From: Colias croceus
Lineage: Eukaryota > Arthropoda > Insecta > Lepidoptera > Pieridae
NCBI RefSeq assembly: GCF_905220415.1
Contig: NC_059556.1
Coordinates: 3,236,501 to 3,300,500, forward strand
Direction: 5' to 3'
DNA length: 64,000 bases
Made by a program: the position numbers and the translations under genes. Below the pieces are notes generated by a model. The model did not search any database. It was not told where the DNA came from and saw only the letters and a program-made list of their open reading frames with translations. This document shows positions 21,623 to 33,500 of the stretch, one piece after another. Numbering within the stretch: the first letter of the stretch is position 1; every line of letters begins with the position of its first letter.

Positions 21623-23475
21623 TGTTGAATACAGTTAGTCCATCTACAAGTCATTCATAAATGTAAAAATAACAAGTATAAACATGGATTTTTTTCAAAA
21701 ATACAATTATGTAATTAAAATAACAAATATAAACATAGATTCTTTGAATTAAACAATACAGACAATTTGAAACAAAAGTAAATTTTCTCATCATAACCTC
21801 AACCAAAATCTAAATTAAATTGTTCACTGGTACAATCCAAAGAAAATATATAAAATATACCTACAACTATATACTATCGCTCACAAATGAAGTCTCTAAC
21901 TAATTTGCAATTAGTTGCTGATAAGCATATAGTACACAAGGTTCATTACATCTTGCCCAATTAATGTAATGATGACCTTCCATTACCTCATCTTATGTAT
22001 TCATGATATTATAGATTTCCATACATCAATTTAATGTGATTGAATATTCATAAATGTTATTTACCAATCAGTAGTATATTACAGCTTTAATAACACCACT
22101 TACATAAGAAAATGCGATTTATACAAATTAGATATCATTTGAGCAGACCCATTGAAGCATGTAGAATTGATCTGCATTCATATTATGTTATGTTGAATGC
22201 AAACTTTCACCATGTTCATAGGTACATCATAGTTTGAAATTGTGTGAAATAATATGTATTAGGAATGTTATTCACATAATTTCTTTATCATTTTATAACT
22301 GTAAAATTATTATCAGTGATACTTGTAAATAGATTTTCTAGCACAAAACTATTCATTCAATTTTATGACCATAGAAGAGTTATTCTAAGGTTTTCCTCGT
22401 CAATCGAACTGTTTTTATCCTGTAGATAGGTACTTATCGAATGTATAAACCTTGACATTAGATTTCCAACATTTACGTTTATAGACTGACAGTTGGGAAT
22501 AGAATATTAAATAAAAATCATAAAAATCGATTCATACACATACATTAAGACTTACGATGTGTCGTCCAGTTAAGAATAGAAGCAACAGCCACAAAATAAA
22601 CCACAGAAATTACATGATACGCAATACTCTGAGTCTACACTTATGTCACCAGCACTCCAAGGTAGGTAGTTTCTTTATCTCTTGTTTTCACAAATAACAT
22701 ATGGATTCTTTTATTGTAATTATTAAATATATAACACCAATAATTCAAAATCTTCGTTTCATTGCAAAGTAAAGCCTAGAGCATTTGTGGAAATACATAC
22801 GATATCGGATTTATTCTTGAACATATTATGACATTATTGACAAATGAAAATTGAAACTTGAGAATAAAATTGAGAGATGAGTGATGACAGTACACAGATT
22901 ACTGATCACAGTGCATGTCACAGATTATTTATGAGTGTTGCCAGTATGATTTTTTTCTGAATTTAAGTTCGACGACAAAGATATAATGATTAATTATTAT
23001 TAATAAAAGGTGTGAATAAGTTAATATTCGAATATGTGGAAAGCTATCAATAATGGTATTTCTGCATTATCAGATTCATAAGTTAAACATACATGTTATA
23101 AAAGTATGCATTATTTTTATGTATTTTTACATGGGATGCGGCAGATGGTAAAAATACCCTCGTTACGATAAAATTTAAAAAATATGAATAATTTTATTTA
23201 ATGAAGGCTAAACCACCAATAATTTCATACCTGTGTTTCATACCCGTTCATACCACTTTAATATTGTAAACATTTCATATTATTGTGTTACAAAAAAAGA
23301 GAACAGGACAAAATATCATAATTCATGAACCTATCAACTGCCTATCAAAAATGATTTTGTATTAATTATTGTATTGTCATTTCATTTATTGTGAAGAGGG
23401 CCTATAAGTTTTTATAATAACCAACGGTAATCTTATAAGAGTAATATATTGTATAAACCACACTAAAACTGGAAA
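21623..23475. other. Intergenic region between divergent FHIP and LRRC71
   Basis: Contains the 5' side of FHIP and the upstream side of the first LRRC71 gene, which diverge from each other. On the minus strand, ACTTGTAG just before ATGGACTAAC could be the acceptor of an upstream non-coding FHIP exon. No TATA box could be assigned with confidence. No transposon was recognised. Confidence 0.4.
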
Positions 23476-25456
23476 ATGATCAACGAAGTGCTTCAAGTAA
23501 CTAGCTTTGATAAGGAACACAAAATTTCGTCGGATAAAATAAGTTCTCCCTCGATTAAAGGAAAACCAACGCCCGTAGATTTTGATACATTTGTACCCTG
23601 GATTTGTCTTGAATTTCAAGTACCATACAATATAACTGTTCACAGAAAACATCAAGGTATCATAATCATTTTAAAATGTACAAGATATAGTCCATACTAA
23701 TATTATAAATGCGAAAGTAACTCAGTCTGTCTGTCTGTTACTCAATCCCGCCTTAACTACTGAACCAATTTGCATGAAATTTGGTATAGAGATATTTTGA
23801 TACCCGAGAAAGAACATAGAACTACTTTTTACCCCGGGAAATAGGATAGGTTTTACCCCGGAATTCCCACGGGAACGGGAACTATGCGGGTTTTTCTTTG
23901 ACTGCGCGGGCGAAGCTTCGGATGGAAAGCTAGTAATAGTTAATAAATGAAGATCTAGTTTACAGCCGCTTTAAAAAAAATCCTAATTTCATCCATACCT
24001 ATCAACTCATACAGACATTTACATGGACATTTTAGCCGCCAAGCGAAACAGACAGACAGACTATTACGTTTTAATAACATTGTTATTGAGTTAAAAACAT
24101 ATGCCATGATGATAGCAGTATAATTTTTCAGATGAATATTCGAGACATAAACGCCATAGCCATAAAGGATCTAGAAAGTTAGAACATCCTTTACATGAAA
24201 GTACGAGGAAAGCTCTTGCTATAAAAGTTTTTAGCAAGAACACAAAACCTGACGATGATGATTCCATACCAGTAACAGCATCCTATAATAGCAAGGGTCA
24301 TTTAACAGAGATAGCAATTGTTAATTCCCCTTACGAAATCCCTCGAAAACTCATTATAGCATTTACTTTATGTTTACCATTTCACAATTCCTTAGGAAGG
24401 ATTACAATTATAAAAGACAAAATTAATTTCGCTGTCATTCACGAAATTAGTAAATTGCTACCACATTCAAATATAACTCAAGTCTTTCTTGAAAACTGCG
24501 ATTCAGGGGCTAAATATCATTTGCTGTTGGAACATTTAAGTCAATTAAGGAATTTAACGCTGCGAAGGCTGGGCATAGACGATGACGAATGTAAGAATAT
24601 AGTGGACAAACTTGGTGTTGGAAAACCAGCTTCAAAAACTTTGTTAACGTTGGATTTATCATCGAATAAACTTACAGATGAAGCAGCGCATGCGTTTGGT
24701 TATATGCTCCGTGGGAATAGATGTTTATTGCATTTAAATTTGTGTAATAATAAAATAAGTGATATTGGCGCTGATTGTATTTTAAAAAGTTTAACATCAT
24801 TTCTAGTAACTGACAATGAAATTTTGGACAAAAAGCGTAGACGTTTTGAATATTTGGTTAAAAGAATTGCTTTTTACAAGCAATATAAAAATGAATTAAT
24901 ACTTCGTCAAACTCAAAAAGAAAGTAACAAAGGGAAGAAGCATATAATGCCACATAAAAAAGGACATTTAAAGAAAAGCAAAACAGAGCCTTCGTTTTCT
25001 ATCATGTCAAACTTAACAATAGATGAGTTAGCGGAAAAAATGACTCTAGATAATATTGGTGAATTTATTGATGCATTCGATGAAGAGAATTTAGTAATAG
25101 TGCATGACCAAAAATTTTCGATTGGTAATTTACGTTTATGTTCTCTTAATCTATCTTATAATAATTTGAGTTATATAACCGTGCGTAAAATATACGAAGT
25201 GCTTAATTATCAGATAAAAGTTCTGCCAAAAAAGCTACATTTGAATACTGGTCTGATGAGAATTCTATTCGAAGGGAATTCCACTCCACGATATTGTCAG
25301 GAGTACAAAGATATTTGTCTCCTTCTTGATAAGGTTATTTCTGAAAATGTGACATTGCCTGATTTATCTCATAGCACGCCTTCTCTAAAGGGTAGGCGAG
25401 ATTCGACGCCTTCGGTCAAACGTAGTGGTCATGGTTCTGCACATGCCAAAAAATAA
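23476..25456 (+). CDS. LRRC71: LRRC71-like leucine-rich-repeat protein (paralogue A)
   Basis: Two coding exons, 23476-23656 and 24132-25456, joined in phase 1 (CAAG|GTATCA and TTTTTCAG), give 501 aa. The start has an in-frame TAA 12 bp upstream. The N-terminal exon has DFDTFVPWICLEFQVPY. Leucine-rich repeats of the ribonuclease-inhibitor type follow, with LTLRRLGIDDDE, LDLSSNKLTDEAAHAFG and LNLCNNKISDIGAD, then the LRRC71 hallmark FLVTDNEILDKKRRRFEYL. After a Lys-rich spacer a last repeat block reads LCSLNLSYNNLSY and ends FEGNSTPRYCQEY. LRRC71 is a ciliary/axonemal protein in animals, so a sperm-flagellum role is likely here (inference). A Helitron occupies the intron. The second paralogue follows on the same strand. 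Confidence 0.85.
23691..23933 (+). mobile_element. Non-autonomous Helitron in the LRRC71-A intron
   Basis: Starts TCCATACTAATATTATAAAT and ends GGAAAGCTAG followed by T. The body includes a TCTGTCTGTCTGTTACTC stretch, GCATGAAATTTGGTATAGAG and GGAATTCCCACGGGAACGGG. The left flanking base is G rather than A. It makes up more than half of the 475-bp intron and begins only 34 bp after the donor. Confidence 0.88.
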
Positions 25457-25608
25457 TTGGCCCTCATATTTTATTAATAACTAAACTTAGGCAGAAATGT
25501 CTGTATGACTAATTTTATAGTAAGAGGTAATTATAATTTAAGAATACTGAGCATGATATTTAGTTTTAGGTGACGGACTTGTTTGAGCTAGATCTTAAGT
25601 AATATTAT

Positions 25609-27739
25609 AATTCTGTGCCTCCAGTGAATAAGGGAGTAAGACGAGTTATTCCCTTTGGTTTTTATTGCACCATTGGATTCAGCTCGTCAAAATACACAAC
25701 ATATCAAAAGGACATATCTCTAGCTGCATCCTAACCCATTTTTTCGAATGACCCAAACGGTATAAGTAGGGAGTGATAAACGGTATAAGTTACCTTATCC
25801 ATCATTTTAGGCAATCGCAAAGGAACTATTCGTCTCGAGTCAAAATAACCCACGAACACAAGGACGTATGTGTAGTTATACTTTTTGAATAAAGACATAA
25901 TTCATTTTGTTCCATCCGTGCTAACACTATTTTAGTATATAAACGCATTTGTGTCATTTTTCTAACATGAGCATAAAGGAACAACTCTTAGTGTCATTGG
26001 TTCAAGTGACGACATGAGACAGTTTCGCATTAATGCCGTGTTGTAATTGGTCTATTTGAATATTGCACGGAAACAACAGACACTATTTCTTTTTGTTTAA
26101 TAATATTTTTCAATCGTTTTTTCAATAAATATGCAACAATAAATCTTTATATTTAAAAAAAAAGGTATTTATCAATCAACTTGGAATACTAATAATATTT
26201 CTATGGAAATTAACTATTTTTTGCAATAGATAAAAATACAGTTTTAATTAACACATTAAGTGCATTTAATGATATTATACTCTTTGTTTATATAAATACA
26301 GAACGATAATTGAATTATCTAAAAAAGCCAACAAAAATGTTAAACTTATATTTTCTTCTTATAATTGGGTAAGTTTTATAAAAAATAACTAGTTGTTAAT
26401 CTTTTTTTTAAATTTAATCTAACCAATAATACTATAATTATAGACGCATAGAAAAAAAAATTATAACCAGTCTTGTAGAGCCTCTTCAAGTCGTATTTGC
26501 ATCCAAGGCACCTTCAAATTGTGCTTAATTTTTTCATAAAATCTCTGCGGCTCATTGTTTTTTCTTTATTTATCTATATTATTTTGATATTATAAGATAT
26601 AGAAATTGTTAAAATTTCATATCATGCCGTAAAATATCGCCACAGACCACCTATAACTTTCCCTGTAAGGTAACTGAACATACAGGAATATGGTTTTCGA
26701 GCTTCTCTTAACTCTTTATAGTCAAGCACTATATACTCTTTATATCATCAATGTAACACATATTCGTTTATAACCACCAGACAACATCTCAGCCACCCAA
26801 TCCTCTTTCTTGGAGTCCAAATCCAGCGGAGGACAACAGTCATTTACTAAAATTGAAGGTTTTTCGTCCTAGTGTTAAAGTTTTCTGGATCCTATTTTAT
26901 ACTCAATATATAGTATATAATACTATATCATGTAAAACGTGACTTGGAAAAAAAAATATTCAAATAAATCACAAAATAATTTTTTTAAACAATCGTAAAA
27001 GTTACGAAAAGCCCAATTATACGTCAAAATGACGTACAACATCCTCTTTACTACAAAATGGCGGAATTTACAGGGAAGAGCCAACTATGTACTGCTAGGT
27101 CTCGACGGCTAATGAGTTGTTTCTGGATTTCGAAGTGATTCGATGGTAAATATAGAAAAGACAAAGATATTTCGCCGCGGTGTACATCAAATTTACGTAG
27201 ATTGGACTTCTAGGGTTAAATGCATAAACACTTAAATGTTGTTTTGTTTTTATTATATCTAATAACGTTAAAAAATCCGTTGATTTCACTCGTTTTTCAA
27301 GCTACATGCATGGTTGTTCCACTAAAAGGCTTCAATTGAGTCATAAAGTACACAAATTTCAAGCATGATAAGTCGCATTATTTCTATAAAACCAAAAGTG
27401 GCAATAATTATAAGTCGTGTTATGCGACTATGAACATAGTGCTTTAGGGCATAAGTCGTTATATTGCAAAGAGCAAAAAAAAAATTATGTGAATACATTG
27501 AGTTATTCCATGAAGTACTCGTTCATAAGGCCACAACTACAAAAAAGCACGAAAAAAGTATATTTATGGGGTTGTTACAATATCTGTTCATATGTAAAAC
27601 TAAAGTCTAACATCATATCTTACCCATACAAGCTTAAAAATTTGAAGTTATAAAGATTTAGTGTTGATATATAGTTTTTTGTCTCTCCTGAAAAGTGCTG
27701 TTTTTGAGTTATTCCCTTATTCACTGGAGGCACAGAATT
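25609..27739. mobile_element. Unclassified 2.1-kb terminal-inverted-repeat element
   Basis: The left end reads AATTCTGTGCCTCCAGTGAA then TAAGGGAGTAA; the right end is its reverse complement for about 27 bases with one mismatch. The inside (26.0-27.6 kb) is AT-rich and has no recognisable transposase; the longest frame is 78 codons (27417-27653) and is low in complexity. Target duplication is unclear: the flanks are ATTAT and TTAAT. It lies entirely between the two LRRC71 paralogues. Likely a non-autonomous DNA transposon of unknown superfamily. Confidence 0.7.
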
Positions 27740-28325
27740 TTAATGGGAAACGTAAGATTTTTATTATTTTTACCCGTAGTTTTTACCGTGAATTTTAGTG
27801 AAGGTGTTATTGCTTATGTATTTTAAAAAGGCGCTAACAAGCGCTAACCATGTTTATAGTTTTGCCGATCCTATTTACCGGTCGAGCATATACGTTAGAA
27901 TCTTTCAAATACTATTTTAAAGTATATAATCTTTAATTGTTTATTGTAATGTAAATGAGATTGAACTAATGTTTCCGATCTATGTTTTCCAGCTATTCAT
28001 TCGTAGAAATACCCTTAATCTTCCTATTATGCATAACCTACCTTATTATATTATTGTAATTATAATAAAAATACGTTTTGATATTTTTTGGTTGTATTTA
28101 AATTATAAGAAATTATACCTACCTTCTTTTTCTTCAAACTAGATGGCTGGGTTATGAATATTTCTAACATTATTTTGACAGAATTGTCAGAAATTATTTT
28201 TTTGTGAAACATTAATTATAGTTCAATGGATTTGTGATAATTATTAATTATTATTATATTTATTTTGATAGAGATATATTTTTTATATTATTTAACTAAA
28301 TCCTGATCATTTATATCGATTCGGT
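27740..28325. other. Upstream region of LRRC71 paralogue B
   Basis: AT-rich sequence between the transposon end and the second LRRC71 start codon. It should hold the promoter and 5' UTR, but no box could be assigned. Confidence 0.4.
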
Positions 28326-30072
28326 ATGAAATCCGAAAAATCTTTGCGCTCCATAAGGTCTACTCGTTCTTCAAGAACTCTGAAAGGAGTTGCTGAATTA
28401 TACAGAACAGATTTCATAGATTTTGAGAATGTACTGCCCATGGCGTGTGCAAAGTTTGACTGCGATTATTCTATCTTTGTTAAGAAGAATCAAAGAAATG
28501 GTATGTATTACAATTTACAGTAACTTATCAGTTAGGTACTTCCACACTAGTTTCTTCAGTTCAAACCTAATTTATATAGAAAACTACCTACTAGGTATTA
28601 CCTATGTGCTATGTAGGTGCTACATCCATTGTATATATCCATGGTATTTTTATTTCCTTTACCACAAAACAATCTCTGGCGTTTTTTATAATTATGAAGA
28701 CTGCTGCATAGTGGGTATCCTTATAACCTAATAATCATTCTAGAATCGAACTATTGGTGTTTTATTTTTATTTATTTATTTTTTGTTTTTAGACGAATAT
28801 TTACGGTACCTAAAATTTGCTGATGTTGCCAAAAAGCGTATAAGTTTAATGCCATCTCTTGCAAAGAAAGATTCAGCTGCAACACCACAAGAACAAACTC
28901 AACCACCTAACGATGATGTCAGCGAACCGACAACGGTCACTTCATCTATATTAGTTAATACTTTAACGGTTAATTCAATTTATGATTCATATAATTCTTT
29001 GTCAGAAATACGACTGGAGCGGCTGAAAGTAGTTCCAAGGGTGCTGTTGCAAATAATTGGATTTTTGGCGCCCTATTACAAGAATATAACCAAAATATCA
29101 ATCGCAAACTGTCGAATTGACGGCTTATCTGTATACGAGTTGAGTAAAATTGTTAAAGTATCTACAGTGACCCAGATATGCTTAGACGGATCACCAGTGG
29201 CTGAAGCTAACTATGCAATATTGCTAGATCTGGAAAATCTCAGGCAGCTCTCGTTGAGTAGATGTGAAATAGATGATAACGTTTGTGAACAATTAGCGTT
29301 AAAACTCGGTTTATCGCGAAGTGCGGAACATTTATCGTTTCTAAATCTATCTTCTAACCGCATAACAGATACAGGAGCGAGGTCTATTGCGGATTCCTTG
29401 AGAACAAATAGGTACTTGCGGTATTTAAATCTCGCAGACAACCGCATTACTGATGACGGAGCTTATTGTATATTTAATGTTCTTAAAGAGTTTCCGTTAA
29501 CATCTGATGAAATTGTGGCAAAAAGACAAAGATATTTTAAGTATTTAAAAGAGAGACAAGCATTGTACTTTAAATATTTGAACGATACATCAATAGAAGA
29601 ATCGAAGAAACAAGCGTCAAAACGGAAGAAAACTTCACTAACGTCTGTGAGAAGTAAATCCAGCAGTGCAAGGAAAGAAAAGGACACGCGACATTTTGCT
29701 ACATTAATGATAAATGATGAAATAATAAGAGCTGAAATGTTGGCAAAGCAAGTTTTAGGCCCTTTTATAGATCCATTTCAACCCGACTGTATTAGATGTA
29801 AGAATGAACATACTTTCTGTCTCGGAAATATGGTACTGTGTTACTTAAATATGTCATACAATAATCTATCTTATTTATCTATCAAGACCTTGTGTGAGGT
29901 TCTAACACATCAGAAGAATATAAGGAAACCTCCTCAAACTGGCTTAATTAAAGTTGTAATAGATGGTAATAATATTCCAATCAGATGCCCTGAATTTTTT
30001 TATATTAGCGAAATGTTGAGCAAAATATATCAAGAGACAATGCGACTTAAACGACAATCGATAATAAGATAA
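28326..30072 (+). CDS. LRRC71: LRRC71-like leucine-rich-repeat protein (paralogue B)
   Basis: Exons 28326-28500 and 28793-30072 join in phase 1 (AATG|GTATGT and TTTTTAG), giving 484 aa. The N-terminal exon is Ser/Arg-rich, then DFENVLPMACAKFDCDYSI, which aligns with the matching segment of paralogue A. The second exon starts DEYLRYLKF, where paralogue A has DEYSRHKRH. Repeats include LRQLSLSRCEIDDN, LNLSSNRITDTGARSIADSL and LNLADNRITDDGAY. The LRRC71-type FPLTSDEIVAKRQRYFKYL comes next, then a Lys/Ser-rich linker and LCYLNMSYNNLSYLS near the end. Probably a ciliary/flagellar structural protein, as for the family. AATAAA at about 30126 is a good polyadenylation signal. The gene converges with the chitin-binding protein gene, with about 500 bp between the stop codons. 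Confidence 0.87.
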
Positions 30073-30566
30073 TTATTGATATATCATTAATTCTCTTTTT
30101 GATGGTATTGTATTTGAGGTTATTGAAATAAAAATATTTATTGCTTGATGTTTATTTTTATTCATGTATGTAGGTACAACGGCACACTTCTCTAATACAA
30201 TTATTTATTAAAATAAAATCTTAGAGAACGAGTTACATGAAAATATCTTACACATAATTTTTTTTGTACTTTAACAGTTGAACACTAGTTTGGGTAACTA
30301 TAGGTCACTATTATTATATTTTAGAATATCAAGGAAAAATAGAAATATTACAATATTTTATTCACGAAAAACTACTTCTAAGACTAACAAAAATTATACT
30401 AAAATATTATCTTAAACTAAATTTATAGCACGATAACAAGGAAAATATACAGCACCAACATTTTCATTTGTCAACGCGCTCTACTGGTTTCATAAATACA
30501 TTAAAGATTCTGGCAGTTTGAATTATAATTCTAAGTCTTTTGTATTAAAGTTTTCTAGTAACCTTG
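30073..30566. other. Convergent 3' region
   Basis: Space between the stop codons of LRRC71-B (plus) and the chitin-binding gene (minus). It should contain both 3' UTRs. Plus-strand AATAAA occurs near 30126, and minus-strand AATAAA (TTTATT on plus) occurs near 30152 and 30357. Confidence 0.45.
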
Positions 30567-33500
30567 TTAATTTCTAGGAGGGAGATATTCACTGTTAGGT
30601 GGTTGAACAGGATATCCTGTATTTGTTGGGCCTTGTGGTCTGGTAGTTCCCGTTGGAAAACCATTTCCTGACGGTCTGCCTGATGGATATCCTCCGGTGG
30701 GCCTTGAGCCAGGATAGCTAGGCGTACTCTGAGATCCTGGATAGTTTCCTTGTGAAGGACCTTGTGGGCCAGTTGGTGTTGGATAACCGGAACTTCCAGG
30801 ATAGGATGTTGACGGTCTTTGTCCTGGGCCGCTTGGATAGTTGCTAGGGCCAGTACCGGGATATGAACTTTGTGGTCCCGTGCTTCCTTGGTAACTCGGT
30901 GTTGTTCCTTGAGGAGCTCCACTTCCCGGGTATGTTGATGAAGGTCCCTGAATTCCAAAGTTATCGGGGTAATTTGTTGATTGACCGGGGTAGCCTGATG
31001 GACCTTGCGGGCCTTGGCTTCCGGGATAAGTTTGTGATTGACCATTAAAACCTGAAGATCCAACAATAGAGTAGTCATATATATTTGCATTCAATTCATA
31101 AAGGCTTAATGCTGAATCACAGTCAAACTGATTCCACCAGACACAAACAAAGTATTCTTGGGAAAAGATGGTGCCATTCGGGCAAAGGAAGTCGTATGTA
31201 ATGTTATTTGCACATACATGGAAGGCTTGGCAGCGTGTTTCTACGTCAGCGTAGTAACCTGGGTAACGTTGAGCGTCGCAACGGAAAGATGTTTCAGGAA
31301 CATAAGACAGAATAGGGTAATCTTTATCAGGTTCACCGGGAATCGCCGAATAATCACCTCCTTCGTAAGCGCCGTTGTCAAAACCAGGTCCAACGGGACC
31401 AAAACCTGATCCGAAGCCAGGAGCAAATCCGCTTGGTCGACTGGGTTGCTGCCCTTGTCCAGGATAATTCTGACTAGGGTAATTGCTGCCGGGTTGTCCT
31501 GGATAAGATGGTCCAGAAGGTCCCGCTGGTCCTTGTCCTGGATAATTTTGACCGGGGCTAGAAGGACTCTGACCTGGATAACTTTGACCCGGCTGTCCAG
31601 AAGGTCCCTGACCGGGGTAAGTTTGCCCAGTTTGTCCTGCGGTTCCCTGACCGGGGTAAGCTTGGCCAGGTTGTCCCGAAGGTCCTTGACCGGGGTAACT
31701 TTGACCAGGTTGTCCTGAAGGTCCCTGACCGGGATACGTCTGACCGGAAGGACCAGAAGGCCCCTGACCAGGGTACGATTGTCCGGGATAGCCGGTTTGA
31801 GGTCGATCATAACTTGGGTACGTGGAGGGGCTTGTAGGGTAACCGGCTGTTGTTCCAGAGCTAGGGTATTCATCCTGCGATCCACTCGGATAGGAAGACG
31901 GTGTTGAGCTTGGGTATCCACTGGTGGGATAACTGGGGCGACCTGGTGATGTGCCTTGACCGAACGGTTTTCCTGGTTTATTGTATTCATAGCCGTTTTG
32001 GGCGACCGCCACTGCCAGTAGTACTGAAACAAAAAGGTATCATGTAATCAATACACACTAATCTTTTACCTCTATGGTTTCCTTGAACTGAGAAACTTAT
32101 ATCGATTTTTAAAACATTTATCAAGCTTTTTACAGTAGGTAAGTACCTAATTTACATAAATGCATGTCATCAAATAATAAAACATAAAAATCGCTTTATA
32201 TTTTCGTAACTACCAAGTGCTATATTCCACACCCATCTTTCTCACACATGTACACGGATATTTTAATTACTATACAAGACGTAGATATACATTACAATAG
32301 TATTGCTAAATGGTGTAAGAATATATACCTAAGCGTTTTTATCTAATATCCTCCCCCGGGCACAATGGGCATGCAAGATGACATCGCGTGGGATCGCCGA
32401 CCGCTATGCGTTTGCGAAACTCGTAATAGGGAAATTGTTGTAATGAAACTTTGGAAAATAAAGTCATATGAGTTTTTGTGAAATACAAACAAGCTGGAAC
32501 AATTTACAAACTGGAATAATATTCATAATCTTCCGTGTGTTAAGGATATGAATATATATCTAATTATATTTTCATTGTTGGCTTTTGTAGGTATAATATT
32601 ATTTCGCCGTTAATTGTTATCTAAAACCTTAAATAAAAATTGTTGTATATGCCCTAAGGCCTAACTAGTAAGTATATAATATAATCAAGGAAAATTATAA
32701 TATCGAACTTCAAGCTAAAAATGTCTATAGAAATTTTCTGCAATATTTCTTGCTAGAAATTAGCTATTGAATAAGTTCTTGTACTAATTATAGTACAGAA
32801 CAAGAACTTATTCAAATACTTCTCCCAAAGAGAAAATGACCAATTAATAACTTTCTCTTTCTTCAGTCCATTGTAGTTTGCCATTGATGGAATAATTACT
32901 CAGTAAGTATAGGTACCATTAGCAAAAAATCTTATCTCATACATTATGGTGCATCTTACAAGCCATCATTACGGGTAATAAGTGCAAAGTTTCCGAGATT
33001 ATGATCGCGTTTGTGTAACACTGACATTGGTCAATTCGAATGATCACCGTCAAGTGTATAGACCCTATTATGTTTTAAACGTCCTTATTTTAAAAGCATT
33101 TGCGGCTACGCACTATTATTGTGTTGCAAAATGTTCTTCAAATGCATTAAGTATTTCTCCAGCTTTGTTATTTTGGGTTCAAATAAAAATAAATCTGTTT
33201 TCCGAAAAAGCTGACGCTGAAAATGTTGTTAAAAAGATAAATATCAGATGATGAAACAGATTACCTATACAGTATACACCAGTATACACGCTTTGTTTTA
33301 TGTTTTATTACTATTCTGAAGGTATTGATGTATGTACTTATTAAATGTTTAAGAACTAAGTACATATTATTATTATCATAAGACATTTGTAAGCGAAGTA
33401 CCTACCTACGAATGATTGAAGTGTAAATTAAATTCGACGTCCAGCAATTCAAATGTAGGTATAATGTATTATGAACAAAAGTGCATAATCATTTAAAATA

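Noticed and set aside
30545..31090. Minus-strand frame of 181 codons rich in Gln, His and Val
   Set aside because: Another shadow of the same repetitive coding sequence.
31241..32032. Minus-strand frame of 263 codons beginning FQYYWQWRSP
   Set aside because: Shadow frame of the PGQ repeat gene; it has no signal peptide, cysteines or domain, whereas the other frame holds the six-cysteine chitin-binding domain.
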